From NCBI RefSeq assembly GCF_002305895.1, contig NZ_CP022203.1, positions 6,358,001 through 6,422,000 on the forward strand: 64,000 bases of DNA, read 5' to 3'. The DNA comes from Corallococcus macrosporus DSM 14697. GTDB taxonomy: Bacteria; Myxococcota; Myxococcia; Myxococcales; Myxococcaceae. Both the position numbers and the translations under genes were made by a program. Positions within the stretch are counted from its first letter, which is position 1. Each line of letters opens with the position of its first letter. Below, piece after piece: positions 34,453 to 46,935 of the stretch. The notes under the pieces are model-generated. The model searched no databases and was not told the origin of the DNA. It saw only the letters and a program-made list of their open reading frames with translations.

Positions 34453-35997
34453 CTACGTCGCGCCCAGCAGCGAGGGGATGCGGTATCTGCGCGCGGCGGC
34501 GGGGAAGCCACCCGCTGTCGCCGCGGCGACGTAGGTCGCGAGGTTCGGACACACGTAGTCGCGCTCGGTGGCCGCCGTCGCGCCCAGCCAATACGCCAGG
34601 GAATAGGCGTACTGGTCCACCGACAGCGTGGGAATCCAGCGCCCGCGCGAGTCCGTGGTATCGGGGTTGTTCGCGCCGTTGGCGGCCAGGTCCAGGCTGG
34701 GGTACGTGCCGTACAGTCGGCCGCCCTGGACCTGCTCGCCAATGACGATGGCGTGGCCACCCCAGGCGTGGTCCGTGCCCCGGTCGGAGTTCTCCACCAT
34801 CGTGCGGCTGAAGTCGCTCATGGTGAAGAGCGTGGCCTGCGGAGGCGTGGCGCCGAAGACGCCGGACTCGCGCAGGAGCGCCACCGCCCGGTGGAAGGCA
34901 TCCAGCGAGGAGTCGAGCTGGGCAAGCAGGGCTTCGTGCGTGGTGAGCTGCCCCACGTGGGTGTCGAAGCCGCCCAGCCCCACGGAGAACGCCTGACGCC
35001 GCAGCCCCAGGCCTCCGCCCGCCGCGGACGTCGCGCCCGCGACGAGGTCCCGCAGCACGTTCTGGAGCTGCGGGAGCAGCGACCAGCCCGTCACGCCGGA
35101 GGGGGGAATGAACAACGCGTCAATGGCATTGCGCGTCTGGAGCGGGAGCGCGTTCCACGCCGCATCACGGGCCTCGGCCCGAGCCAGGGCGAACGTCTTG
35201 GCCTGCGTGAAGATGCCCGCGTAGGACGCCTCCAGCGTGACGCCGTTCGAGATGCCCAGCACCTCCGCGAGCGCCTCGGTCTGGAGCGCGTTGAAGCTCG
35301 CGGAGCCGTTCTCCCGGAAGGCGAGCGTGCCGTTGGCGGGGACCATCATCGGCTGCCGCGAGGCCCCCGCCGCGAAGAGGGGCTTGCCCCCGAACGACAC
35401 GACCTCGGGATACTCCCCGGCGTTGAGGCCATGAATCATGTCCGCCATGCGGCCGCCCCACCCCGTGGCCTTGCCCACGAGCGCCAGGGGCAGCCCCGCG
35501 GTGGACGGGTTCGCGATGGCGCTCGCCCAGGCGTCCTGCTGGTCGCTGTGGGAGTACAGGTTGTCCGGGCGGGCGGTGGCGCCCGACGTGTACTCCGCCT
35601 TCTTCATGGGGAGGACCAGCGGCCCCACGTTGCAGACGAGCGCGGCGCGCCCCTGGTCGAAGAGGGCCCGCACCTTCTGCAGCGAGGGGTGGAGCCCATA
35701 GGCGTTCGCGGCCAGCCCTTCCGGGCTGATGGGCAGCAGGTCCCCCTGGGGGATGCCGATGTTCGGCCGCGCGGCGCGGTAGTGCGAGTAGGGCGTGGAC
35801 CCGAGCGGGACCAGGACGTTGTTGGCGTCATTGCCGCCCAGCAGGAACACGCAGACCGCCGCGCGATAGCCCGCGTAACCGCCGAGGGAGGCCGCCTGCG
35901 CCTCGCCCACCAGCCAGCGCGGCAGCGCGGACGACGCGGCGAGGAGCCCCAGACCGCTGGACGTACCACGAAGGAACTGTCGTCTCGAGAAGGACAT
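34453..35997 (-). CDS. DUF1501 protein, Tat-exported
   Basis: 514 residues. The N-terminus SRRQFLRGTSSGLGLLAASSALP is a twin-arginine signal. The body has the DUF1501 features VCVFLLGGNDANNVLVPLG near the start, GLGGFDTH, TMSDFSRTMVENSDRGTDHAWGGHAIVIG and GRWIPTLSVDQYAYSLAYWLG near the end, resembling the alkaline phosphatase/sulfatase superfamily. The biochemical role is unknown. It starts three bases after the DUF1800 stop; the two families are regularly adjacent and probably act together in the envelope or outside the cell. Confidence 0.9.
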   Translation of the reverse strand: MSFSRRQFLRGTSSGLGLLAASSALPRWLVGEAQAASLGGYAGYRAAVCVFLLGGNDANNVLVPLGSTPYSHYRAARPNIGIPQGDLLPISPEGLAANAYGLHPSLQKVRALFDQGRAALVCNVGPLVLPMKKAEYTSGATARPDNLYSHSDQQDAWASAIANPSTAGLPLALVGKATGWGGRMADMIHGLNAGEYPEVVSFGGKPLFAAGASRQPMMVPANGTLAFRENGSASFNALQTEALAEVLGISNGVTLEASYAGIFTQAKTFALARAEARDAAWNALPLQTRNAIDALFIPPSGVTGWSLLPQLQNVLRDLVAGATSAAGGGLGLRRQAFSVGLGGFDTHVGQLTTHEALLAQLDSSLDAFHRAVALLRESGVFGATPPQATLFTMSDFSRTMVENSDRGTDHAWGGHAIVIGEQVQGGRLYGTYPSLDLAANGANNPDTTDSRGRWIPTLSVDQYAYSLAYWLGATAATERDYVCPNLATYVAAATAGGFPAAARRYRIPSLLGAT

Positions 35998-36000
35998 GGG

Positions 36001-37674
36001 CTACCTCTGAATCTGGAACTCGGGTGAGAGCGACGTGAGATAGACGGCCAGCTTGCGCTGGCGCGTCGAGTCCCCCGCGCGAGCATCGGTGATGGCCCCG
36101 TGGACGAGCGTCTGCAGGCTCGACGACATCGAGGCGTGGAGCCAGTAGCGGCCCAGCCAGACCACCAGCGCGCTGGCGTCGGCCGGGAGCACGCTCACGT
36201 CCACCATGACGCCCGCGTTGGCCGGCGTGTTCGCGTAGAGGAGCTCATGCACGAAGTTGGCGCGGGCCGTCACCGTGGCCGTGTCGAGGATGGCGAACTC
36301 GGGGCCCAGCAGCCCGTTGCCCCCCGGCGCGGGGGCGTTCGGCGGGTAGTAGCTGAAGACGGAGGGAGGCCGGGGCACCGACTGGCCCATGGCGCTGCTC
36401 CAACTGTTCAGCTTCGCGCCGGGGTCCTTGGTTCCGCCCGCCGTGTCCAGCGTGCCGTTGAGCCAGCGGACGAGCGTGGTGACGAACAACGCGGGCGAGC
36501 GCAGGTGTCCGTAGTTGGCGCGCTGTCCCGGGAGAACGGACGGCCCGCGCGCGTCGTCATCCTCCAGAATCGCGCGGACCACCGCGCCCAGGTCGCCGCG
36601 CACGCCGCTGCCGTTGTCCTTGAAGACGTTGACCACGCGCCGGACGTACCCAGGGCGCGGGTTGCTGGTGACCAGGTGCTGGATGAGCTGCTTGCAGATG
36701 AAGGGCGGGAGGTTCGGGTCGGCGAAGACGTTGTCCAAGGCCTCGTTCAGGTGCGCCTTGACGCCGCCCCCCGCCGTCGTGCGCTGGCCCCGCAGCAGGA
36801 GCTGCGAGCTCGAGTCATGGTTCACGTTGCAGCCAATCATCCGCTGCCCGTAGCTGGCCGGGTTCGAGCGGCCCCGGTCGGGGCAGCCGTTCTCGTTGGC
36901 ATAGGTCCACCCGGAGAGCGCATGGGCGAAGGCCTGGACGTGGGCCTCCGTGTACGCCGGAATCGGCGCGCCCTCGGCGTCCGTCCGCTCCGTGCCGTCC
37001 TCGTTGAGCTTGTGGAGCCCCAGCGTGAAGAGCTGGAGCATCTCCCGCGCGTAGTTCTCGTTGGGCGCCACGGCCGTGCCATTCGCCAGGTAGGCCTTGT
37101 TGTTCGCCATGTCCAGGTACGTGCCCATGGCGGGGTTCAGCGTGATGGCCTCCAGCAGGTCGCGGAAGTTGCCAAAGGCATTGGCGGAGAGCGTGTTGAG
37201 GTAGCCCGCCATCGCCAGCCTCGGCTCCGACTCCGGCGTGGACGCGAGGTTGGGGATGCCGTTCTGGGAGACGACGAAGAGCTGGCTCAGCGCGAACGAC
37301 ACCCGCTGCCGCAACTGGTCCCTCCCCTCAATGGCATGGGTGAAGAACTGGGAGCCGAGGTCCGGCGCCCCCAGCTCACCGGTATAGGTGGAGCGGGCGG
37401 CGTTGAGCTGCGCGGTGATGGAGGCGGAGATGCCGCGCGCCATCACCGACTCCACCGTGTCGATGGGCAGCGGGCTCGCGCCCCACGCGAGCTTCGGCCC
37501 GAAGGTCGACTGCTCGAGGAAGCGGATGGCGTTGGCCTCCGAGGGCGTCTCCAGCGGCTCGGCGGCCTGCTCCCGCTGACCGAGGACCTCGCTCTCCACC
37601 GCCTCCGGGGGACTGTCTTCCGGTGCGCACGCGGTCACGCACACGGCCATCGCTAGGGTGAGACGTCGAAGCAT
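36001..37674 (-). CDS. DUF1800 lipoprotein
   Basis: 557 residues with GGAGG nine bases before the ATG. A short signal peptide ends in VTAC (Cys16), so it is probably a lipoprotein. Family features are AIRFLEQSTFGP near the N-terminus, QLRQRVSFALSQLFVVS, NENYAREMLQLFTLGLHKLNEDG, AFAHALSGWTY and PNLPPFICKQLIQHLVTSNPRPGYVRRV. Function is unknown; it always seems to travel with DUF1501, as here. The segment REMLQLFTLG is the most conserved part of the family as I recall it. Confidence 0.9.
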   Translation of the reverse strand: MLRRLTLAMAVCVTACAPEDSPPEAVESEVLGQREQAAEPLETPSEANAIRFLEQSTFGPKLAWGASPLPIDTVESVMARGISASITAQLNAARSTYTGELGAPDLGSQFFTHAIEGRDQLRQRVSFALSQLFVVSQNGIPNLASTPESEPRLAMAGYLNTLSANAFGNFRDLLEAITLNPAMGTYLDMANNKAYLANGTAVAPNENYAREMLQLFTLGLHKLNEDGTERTDAEGAPIPAYTEAHVQAFAHALSGWTYANENGCPDRGRSNPASYGQRMIGCNVNHDSSSQLLLRGQRTTAGGGVKAHLNEALDNVFADPNLPPFICKQLIQHLVTSNPRPGYVRRVVNVFKDNGSGVRGDLGAVVRAILEDDDARGPSVLPGQRANYGHLRSPALFVTTLVRWLNGTLDTAGGTKDPGAKLNSWSSAMGQSVPRPPSVFSYYPPNAPAPGGNGLLGPEFAILDTATVTARANFVHELLYANTPANAGVMVDVSVLPADASALVVWLGRYWLHASMSSSLQTLVHGAITDARAGDSTRQRKLAVYLTSLSPEFQIQR

Positions 37675-37833
37675 GGGGAATGGCCTCCAGGACGAAGCGG
37701 CGGCGCCTGGGCGGCACCCGCACGCGCCTCATCAGCACGGGAGATAACAGAAAAAGCAGAATAACTTCAAATACCCGACAAGGCGGCTCAGACCTGGCGC
37801 GGCGGGAGACCTGTCATGTCTCACCGCGGGCGC

Positions 37834-40383
<2,550 letters not shown>

Positions 40384-40464
40384 GGCCCGGAATCTACCCT
40401 GCCGTGACTCGGGACGCCCGGCATTCGGGACGCGCCTTGGATTCTCTGGATTTCGCGCCCAAGC

Positions 40465-40665
40465 TCAGGGCGCCGCTGGCGGTGGCTCGGGAGGCCTCGG
40501 CTTGAAGAGCGCGCACGCGCGGACCGGCTGCGGCGGGTACTTCTGGGGCAGCAGCGGGCAGAGGATGAAGGTGGTGGTCCGGGACTGGACGTAGCGAGGC
40601 GGCGCGGCGCATCGGTGGCAGAGGCTGCCGGGAAACGGCAGCGATTCGGGTGGGGGCGTCGTCAT
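40465..40665 (-). CDS. small Cys-containing protein
   Basis: 66 residues. Core LCHRCAAPPRYVQSRTTTFILCPLLPQKYPPQPVRACALF has a CxxC and two further Cys, suggesting a small zinc ribbon, flanked by Pro-rich ends. I believe similar short proteins occur in other myxobacteria, but cannot check that here. It sits 47 bases downstream of exonuclease III on the same strand, so could be co-transcribed. No function is assigned. Confidence 0.6.
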   Translation of the reverse strand: MTTPPPESLPFPGSLCHRCAAPPRYVQSRTTTFILCPLLPQKYPPQPVRACALFKPRPPEPPPAAP

Positions 40666-40712
40666 GGCCTTCGCCCCCGGAGCATCGCACGAATCCCGGC
40701 GCGTGCCGCGGC

Positions 40713-41483
40713 TCAGTCGCGCAGCTCGAGCCACACGGGCGCGTGGTCCGAGGGCTGCTTGCCCTTGCGCTCCTCGCGGTCCACGTCCACCACCGTCAGC
40801 CGCTCGGCCAGGGGGGCCGTGACGTAGAGGTGGTCGATGCGCAGGCCCAGGTTCTTCGGGAAGCCGAGCATGCGGTAGTCCCACCAGGTGAACTTCTGCA
40901 CGCCCGGGTGCAGCTTGCGGAAGGCATCCGACAGCCCGAAGGCGCCCAGGTGCTGGAGCGCGTCCCGCTCCTTCAGCGTGAAGAGCGTCTGGCCCTCCCA
41001 CAGCTTCGGGTCGTACGTGTCGAGGTCCTCGGGCGCCACGTTCCAGTCGCCGCCCAGCACCAGGGGCTCGTCGGGCTTGTGGCGCGCGTCCAGGTAGCGC
41101 CGCAGCCGGCCGTACCACTCCAGCTTGTACTGGTACTGCGGCGAGTCCACCGACTGGCCGTTGGGCGCGTACGCGCTCACCACGCGGATGCCGCCCACCG
41201 TGGCCGCGATGAGGCGCGCGTGTGAATCATCCACGCCGTCGGACAGGCCCTTCACCACGTCCTTCGGCTCCTCCTTCGCGAGGATGGCGACGCCGTTGTA
41301 CGTCTTCTGCCCGTGGACCGCGGCGTGGTAGCCCAGCTCGCGCACGGCCTCCAGGGGGAAGTCCTCGTCCACGCACTTGAGCTCCTGCAGGCAGAGGACG
41401 TCCGGCTGGGCCTTCTTCAACCAGGCGAGCAGCCGCTCCTGCCGGGCTCGCACCGAGTTCACGTTCCAGGTGGCGATCTTCAT
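40713..41483 (-). CDS. xthA: exonuclease III
   Basis: 256 residues. Motifs of the ExoIII/AP-endonuclease family: MKIATWNVNSVRARQERLLAWL, CLQELKCVDEDFP (metal-binding Glu), AYAPNG, LGGDWNVAPEDLD, RIDHLYVT and the terminal SDHAPVWLEL (catalytic Asp-His). It removes 3' blocks and cuts at abasic sites in base-excision repair. The ATG at 41483 begins exactly at the conserved fold; upstream in-frame residues are not needed. Confidence 0.96.
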   Translation of the reverse strand: MKIATWNVNSVRARQERLLAWLKKAQPDVLCLQELKCVDEDFPLEAVRELGYHAAVHGQKTYNGVAILAKEEPKDVVKGLSDGVDDSHARLIAATVGGIRVVSAYAPNGQSVDSPQYQYKLEWYGRLRRYLDARHKPDEPLVLGGDWNVAPEDLDTYDPKLWEGQTLFTLKERDALQHLGAFGLSDAFRKLHPGVQKFTWWDYRMLGFPKNLGLRIDHLYVTAPLAERLTVVDVDREERKGKQPSDHAPVWLELRD

Positions 41484-41680
41484 CGCGCGGACCGTCGCAC
41501 GCCGCCCGCGCCCGCCGCCATGCTTTTCCCCGGCCCTGTGGCCAGGAGGCCACACAGCCCCCTCTGCCCCTCTGGGAGCAGACGTGGCACGCCAGTCGCA
41601 ATGACGCCGGGTGGGGGCCTGGCATCCGGCTCCCCGGAGTCCCCGTTCCGGGCCCTCCGCCAGCAGTCGAGGTCGCCGCC

Positions 41681-42853
41681 ATGCGCCAGGACACCCCGAA
41701 GAAGCCCACGCTCCTCGCCGGACTCCCCGTGCCCACCGTCCTGCGACGCGCGCTGGTGCCAGTGGGCATTGTGGCGCTCGGACTGGTGGCGGCCTGGGCA
41801 GACGCGCCGCTGCCCCCGGCGCTCACCGCGTGGCTGGACGCGGAGCAGCAGGCGGCGCCGGAGGCCACCGGTCCCCGCATCGTCATCGACGTGTCCGCTC
41901 CCGATTCGGGGACAGGGGGGACGCGGGGTGTCCGTGCCACGCCGCGCGAGGTGCACCTCGCGCCCGCCTCCGCCGGCCTGGGAGCCGTCCCCGGCGCGGA
42001 GGATTCCCGCGGCGCCCCTCCGGACAACGACACCGCACCCGACACGTCCGCCAAACCGGAAGCGGGAGGCCTGGGCAGCGAGCCGGATGCGACGCTCGCG
42101 CTGCCCCACACGCATGGCCGCAGCGTGGACCACCTGAGCCGGGCCCACCTGCTGCGCGACTGGGATGACCTGTCGGGCGCCCTCACCGAGTGCCGCCGCG
42201 CCATTCATGACGCCCCCGAGGACGTGGCCGCCGTGGCGCTGGCCGCGGAGCTCGCCGGGCTCACCGGGCGGCTGGACCTGGCCGTGCGCGCCCAGGCCTG
42301 GCTCGGCCGCCTGCTCCCGCTGGATGCCCGCCCCCTGGTGCGACAGGCCCGGCTGCTGGTGTCCCTGGGCCGCCACACCGAAGCGGTGGAAGCGGGCGAG
42401 GAGGCCGTGGTGCGCGACCCGGAGTACGTGGAGGCCTACCAGGTGCTCGGGCGCGCCCACCTGGCGAGCGGTGAGCTGGCGAAGGCGATGCTGCGCTTCC
42501 AGCAGGCCGTGCACCTCCACCCGGAGCACGGCTACGCGCTCAACAACCTGGGCCTCACGTACCTGCGCGCGGGTGAGAACCAGAAGGCCGCGGACGTGCT
42601 CACCCGGGCGGCGGCGCTGCTCCCGCACGTGGCCTACGTGCACAACAACCTGGGCGTGGCCCACGAGCGGCTGGGACAGCAGGAGCACGCCCGGTCCGCC
42701 TACGCCGCGGCCATGCACCTGTCACCCCGCTACGTCCAGGCCCGCGTCAACGCGGACCGGATGCGCCGCATGGCTCACGCGGACATCGCGGGTGCCCAGC
42801 CCCAGCGTGGGCAGGCCCGCCCCACCGGGGGTGAGGCGTCCGCTCCCCGGTAG
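41681..42853 (+). CDS. TPR-repeat protein with N-terminal membrane anchor
   Basis: 390 residues, GAGGT before the ATG. A hydrophobic segment at ~24-40 (ALVPVGIVALGLVAAWA) could be a signal anchor, followed by ~90 residues of low-complexity linker and at least five tetratricopeptide repeats (~145-360), e.g. AYQVLGRAHLASGELAKAMLRFQQAVHLHPEHGYALNNLG as consecutive units. TPR proteins act as scaffolds; a partner is not evident. It is 96 bases upstream of the penicillin-binding protein gene on the same strand. Confidence 0.85.
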   Translation: MRQDTPKKPTLLAGLPVPTVLRRALVPVGIVALGLVAAWADAPLPPALTAWLDAEQQAAPEATGPRIVIDVSAPDSGTGGTRGVRATPREVHLAPASAGLGAVPGAEDSRGAPPDNDTAPDTSAKPEAGGLGSEPDATLALPHTHGRSVDHLSRAHLLRDWDDLSGALTECRRAIHDAPEDVAAVALAAELAGLTGRLDLAVRAQAWLGRLLPLDARPLVRQARLLVSLGRHTEAVEAGEEAVVRDPEYVEAYQVLGRAHLASGELAKAMLRFQQAVHLHPEHGYALNNLGLTYLRAGENQKAADVLTRAAALLPHVAYVHNNLGVAHERLGQQEHARSAYAAAMHLSPRYVQARVNADRMRRMAHADIAGAQPQRGQARPTGGEASAPR

Positions 42854-42949
42854 CGCCTTCCTGCCTGGAGGCCCCGCGCCGGGCGGGCCTCCAGAGCGGT
42901 TCCCGTTCAGGGTCCCCCGGTCTAACCTGCGGCCTCCCCTTCCAGCGTA

Positions 42950-45577
42950 ATGACCACGGCTCCCCAGATGCCCTCTTCGTCCGAAACCTCCACACCCACT
43001 CCCCCCGCGCCGCCCTCGCGCCCGGGGTTCGGTGCCCGGCTCTGGCGCTGGACGAAGCGGCTGCTCATCACCGGCCTCGTGTGCCTGGTGCTCGGCGCCC
43101 TCACAGTGGTGGGCGGCTACGTGTACTACAGCCAGGACCTGCCCTCCGTGGACGCGCTCCGCGACTACCAGCCGCCGCAGGTCACCAAGGTGACGTGCGC
43201 TGACGGCAGCATCTGCGCCGAGTTCGCGCGCGAGCGGCGCACGTTGATTCGCGTGGAGGATTTGCCGCCCCACGTCCGCAACGCCTTCCTGGCCGCCGAG
43301 GACGCGGACTTCTACAAGCACGAGGGCCTGGACTTCTTCGGCATCACCCGCGCGGCCATCAAGAACCTCATCCCCAACAGCCGCAAGTCCGGCGCGTCCA
43401 CCATCACCCAGCAGGTGGTGAAGAACCTGCTCCTGACGCCCGAGCGGAAGTTCTCCCGCAAGGCGCGCGAGTGGATCCTCACGCCGCGCGTGGAGGAGGC
43501 GCTCACCAAGGACCAGATTCTCTCGCTCTACATCAACCAGTCCTACTACGGGCAGCGCCGCTACGGCCTGGAGGAGGCCGCCCTCTACTACTTCGGCAAG
43601 CACGCCAAGGCGCTGAACGTGGGCGAGGCCGCGGTGCTCGCGGGCACCGTGCAGCTCCCGCACCGCATCAACCCGGTGACGAACATGACGCGGGCGAAGT
43701 CGCGGCAGCGCTACGTGCTGGACCAGATGGCGCGCAACGGCTTCGTGTCCGCGGACGTGGCGGAGGCGGAGAAGGAGCAGCCCATCGTCCTGGCGCCCCG
43801 TCGCGGCAAGGCGGTGGGGCCGTACTACACGGAGGAGATTCGCCGCACCCTCATCGCCCGCTACGGCGAACAGGTGGTGATGGAGGGCGGGCTGCGCGTG
43901 GACATCGCCATGGTGCCCAGGCTCCAGCTCGCGGCGGAGGAGGCGGTGCGGGAAGGCCTGGAGGCGGTGGACCGGCGCCAGGGCTACCGCGGTCCCCGTG
44001 GGGCGCTGGAGAAGGGGCAGTGGGAGCGCTACCGGGCGCTCATCGCCACGCGCATCGAGGAAGCGGGGCGCCGGCAGAAGGACCAGGGCTACGTCGCGGA
44101 CCTGTCGCCGCTGGCCAAGGTGGAGAAGGAAGCGCCGAAGCCGCCCGAGGCGGCGGGGGCCGTGGTGGACCCGCTGGAGGAGGAAGGCGCCGAGGAGCAG
44201 CGCCCGGACCTGACGCCCGAGGACGAGGCGCCGCTGTCCCCGGACCAGCTCCTGGCGCAGTCCGTGCGCCTCAAGCCCATGGAGGAGGGCCTGCGCCTCA
44301 CCGGCTACGTGATGCTCGTGGACGACAAGCGCAAGGTGGCGCGCGTGGACCTGGTGGGCCGCACCGCCGAGGTGCCCTTCGCGTCCGTCACCTGGGCCCG
44401 GCGGAAGGGCAAGGGCGCACCGAAGAAGATCTCCGACGTCTTCACCGAGGGCGAGCTCGTCTTCGTGCGCGTGCTCAAGGCGCCGCCCGCGCCGGCCTTC
44501 GTGGAGGCGACGCTGGACCAGGTGCCCGAGGTGCAGGGCGGGCTGGTGGTCATCCGCCCGGAGAACCGGCACGTGGTGGCGCTGGTGGGCGGCTATGACG
44601 CGGAGCGCTCGTCCTTCAACCGCGCCACCCAGGCGAAGCGGCAGCCGGGCTCGTCGTTCAAGCCGTTCCTCTACGCCGCCGCCATGGGCAGCGGGCGGTA
44701 CACGCCGCTGTCCAAGGTCAACGACGCCCCCGAGGCCGTGCGCGACCCGTACACGGGCAAGACGTGGAAGCCGCAGAACTACGACCGCCAGTTCCAGGGC
44801 CCGATGACGCTGCGCGAGGCGCTGACCAAGTCGAAGAACACGGTGTCCGTGCGGCTCATCGAGGCGCTCACTCCGGCCACCGCCATCGACTTCGCGCGCC
44901 GGGCCGGCATCCACTCGCCGCTGCCGGAGAACCTCACGCTGGCGCTGGGCACGGGGGAAGTCACCATGCTGGAGGCGGCCAACGCCTACGCCACCCTCCA
45001 GGCCAGCGGCCGCTACGCGGAGCCGCTGATGCTGCTGCGCGTGCGGGACGCGCACGGCAAGGTGCTGGAGGAGCACCAGCCCGCCTTCGAGGAGACGCTG
45101 CCGCCCGCGGTGGCCTACCTCACCACGTCGCTGATGCGCAGCGTGGTGGAGGACGGCTCGGGCCGGGCCGTGCTCGCGCTGGAGCGCCCCGCCGCGGGCA
45201 AGACGGGCACCACCCAGCAGTCCCGCGACACGTGGTTCTCCGGCTACACCGCGGACTGGGTGGCCAGCGCGTGGGTGGGCTTCGACGACAACGCGCCGCT
45301 GGGGGGCAGGGAGACGGGTGGCCGCGCCGCGCTGCCCATCTGGCTCCAGTTCATGCGCGTGGCCCACGAAGGGCTGCCCACGCGGGAGTTCGAGGTGCCG
45401 CCCGGCGTCGTGCAGGTGCGCATCGACCCCATCAGCGGGCTGCTGGCGGGCAACTCCGTCCCGGGCCGGCTGGAGCCCTTCCTCGAAGGCACGCAGCCCA
45501 CCGCGGAGGCGCCGCCGCCGGGGCAGGTGACCACCGACCAGTTCTTCCTCGACGACGGCAACAGGCGGGGCTTGTGA
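42950..45577 (+). CDS. mrcA: class A penicillin-binding protein (PBP1a family)
   Basis: 875 residues. An N-terminal transmembrane anchor (~37-58) is followed by a GT51 glycosyltransferase domain with AAEDADFYKHEGLDFFGI (catalytic Glu) and GASTITQQVVKNLLL. An inserted region of ~200 residues, charged and Pro-rich around 390-450, precedes a transpeptidase with SSFKPF (active-site Ser), SKN and KTGTT. It polymerises and crosslinks peptidoglycan at the inner membrane. The stop overlaps the next gene (GTGA). The OB-like insertion and overall length fit the PBP1a type. Confidence 0.95.
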   Translation: MTTAPQMPSSSETSTPTPPAPPSRPGFGARLWRWTKRLLITGLVCLVLGALTVVGGYVYYSQDLPSVDALRDYQPPQVTKVTCADGSICAEFARERRTLIRVEDLPPHVRNAFLAAEDADFYKHEGLDFFGITRAAIKNLIPNSRKSGASTITQQVVKNLLLTPERKFSRKAREWILTPRVEEALTKDQILSLYINQSYYGQRRYGLEEAALYYFGKHAKALNVGEAAVLAGTVQLPHRINPVTNMTRAKSRQRYVLDQMARNGFVSADVAEAEKEQPIVLAPRRGKAVGPYYTEEIRRTLIARYGEQVVMEGGLRVDIAMVPRLQLAAEEAVREGLEAVDRRQGYRGPRGALEKGQWERYRALIATRIEEAGRRQKDQGYVADLSPLAKVEKEAPKPPEAAGAVVDPLEEEGAEEQRPDLTPEDEAPLSPDQLLAQSVRLKPMEEGLRLTGYVMLVDDKRKVARVDLVGRTAEVPFASVTWARRKGKGAPKKISDVFTEGELVFVRVLKAPPAPAFVEATLDQVPEVQGGLVVIRPENRHVVALVGGYDAERSSFNRATQAKRQPGSSFKPFLYAAAMGSGRYTPLSKVNDAPEAVRDPYTGKTWKPQNYDRQFQGPMTLREALTKSKNTVSVRLIEALTPATAIDFARRAGIHSPLPENLTLALGTGEVTMLEAANAYATLQASGRYAEPLMLLRVRDAHGKVLEEHQPAFEETLPPAVAYLTTSLMRSVVEDGSGRAVLALERPAAGKTGTTQQSRDTWFSGYTADWVASAWVGFDDNAPLGGRETGGRAALPIWLQFMRVAHEGLPTREFEVPPGVVQVRIDPISGLLAGNSVPGRLEPFLEGTQPTAEAPPPGQVTTDQFFLDDGNRRGL

Positions 45578-46935
45578 GCCACGCCCGCGCCTGGTTGTGG
45601 GCCCCGGCGCTGGCCGCGCTCCTGGCGCGAGCGGCGCCCGCTGCCTCCGACACCCCCGCCGCCATTCCCCGGCTGGCCCGGCAGGTGACGGGGGCCGTGC
45701 GCGCGCAGCGCGGCGTGGAGGCGCCCGTGGCGGTGTATGTCACGGGCGGCTCCGCCGAGCTTCGCCGCGCGGTGAGCACGGTGCTCGCGTCGCAGCTCTC
45801 CTCCGCGGGCCTGGCCCCCGTGGTGCTGGATGCGCCCACGGCCGACGCCGCCGAGTCGCTGGCGCGCGCCCAGGGCGCCCGGACGCTGGTGCGGCTCTCG
45901 CTGGACGTGGCGGGCGGCGCGCTGCGCGCCCGGGGCGACGTGCTCGGCACCTGGGTGAACTTCTGGTCCGGCCGCGCGCCCACGCGCCCGCCCAGACCCG
46001 CCGCCACGTTGGTGGAGACGGTGCCCGCGGACGCGGCGGTGCTGGCGCTCGCGCTGGAAGGTGGAGGCACCCCGCCCACGGCGCCTCCGGACGCGGGCCC
46101 GCGGAGCCTCCGGCTGCTGGGCGTGACGCTGGCGCGGCTGGAGCAGCCGCTGGCCGCGCTCGCCGCGGGGGACCTGGACGGCGACGGACGCGACGAGGTG
46201 GTGGCCCTCACGGAGCGGGACGTCTCCGTCTTCGACGCCGAGGGCCGCCTCGTCGCGCGCCGGGAGCTGGACGCCCTGCCCGCCTCGCACGCCACCACCC
46301 GGGAGCCGTTCGGCGCGCTGGCCCTCGTGCCGGGTCCGCCCCGGGTGGCCGCGTGGAGCACGCGCCATGCGCACGGCGAGCTGCTGGCGCTGGACAAGGC
46401 CCACGCCCGCCTGCGCGCGGTGGGGACGCTGGACCTGGCGCCCCTGGGCGCCGCCGAGCGGGGAACCTTCGTCCCAGGGCAGACGGCCTTCGCCCCGGCC
46501 GTGAGGCTGGCGGAGGGCCGCACGCTGACGGTGCCCGCGCCCTTCACCACCGCGAGCCTGGACTCGCAGCGGCTGCTGTTCGTCCACCCGGACGGCTCCG
46601 CGGCTTTCTATGCACACGCGGGCGCGGCGCCGGCGCGGTGGACGAACCTGGGCGCGGGCAGCGCGCTGGGCGACCTGGACGGAGACGGCGTGCCGGAGCT
46701 CATCACCACCTCGCCCCAACTGTCTCCGTCGCCCGACGTGCTGCGCGTGCACGGCACCACCGGGGACGACCCCGGCACGCAGGAGCCGCTGTGGCAGGGG
46801 GCCCTGCCCGCGGGCCGCGCGCTGTACGTGGTGACGGCCCGCCTGGACGGCGACCAGCGCCGCGAGGTCATCGTGGGCCTCTGGAAGCCGGACGGCACCA
46901 GCGAGCTGTTCCTCCTGCGCCAGGGGGCCCCATGA
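45574..46935 (+). CDS. secreted FG-GAP/VCBS-like protein
   Basis: 453 residues from a GTG that overlaps the PBP stop. A signal peptide (LWAPALAALLARAAPAAS) is followed by an N-terminal alpha/beta part and a beta-propeller-like region with two calcium-type repeats, AAGDLDGDGRDEVVALTE and ALGDLDGDGVPELITT. FG-GAP repeats mediate extracellular or periplasmic binding. The stop overlaps the next start (ATGA). Sitting between a PBP and a solute-binding protein, it probably works in the envelope, but no family beyond the repeats is recognised. Confidence 0.8.
   Translation: MSHARAWLWAPALAALLARAAPAASDTPAAIPRLARQVTGAVRAQRGVEAPVAVYVTGGSAELRRAVSTVLASQLSSAGLAPVVLDAPTADAAESLARAQGARTLVRLSLDVAGGALRARGDVLGTWVNFWSGRAPTRPPRPAATLVETVPADAAVLALALEGGGTPPTAPPDAGPRSLRLLGVTLARLEQPLAALAAGDLDGDGRDEVVALTERDVSVFDAEGRLVARRELDALPASHATTREPFGALALVPGPPRVAAWSTRHAHGELLALDKAHARLRAVGTLDLAPLGAAERGTFVPGQTAFAPAVRLAEGRTLTVPAPFTTASLDSQRLLFVHPDGSAAFYAHAGAAPARWTNLGAGSALGDLDGDGVPELITTSPQLSPSPDVLRVHGTTGDDPGTQEPLWQGALPAGRALYVVTARLDGDQRREVIVGLWKPDGTSELFLLRQGAP

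Noticed and set aside
42722-45367. 881-codon minus frame opposite PBP1a
   Set aside because: Opposite a full class A PBP with all motifs; low-complexity His/Arg/Leu composition marks it as a shadow frame.
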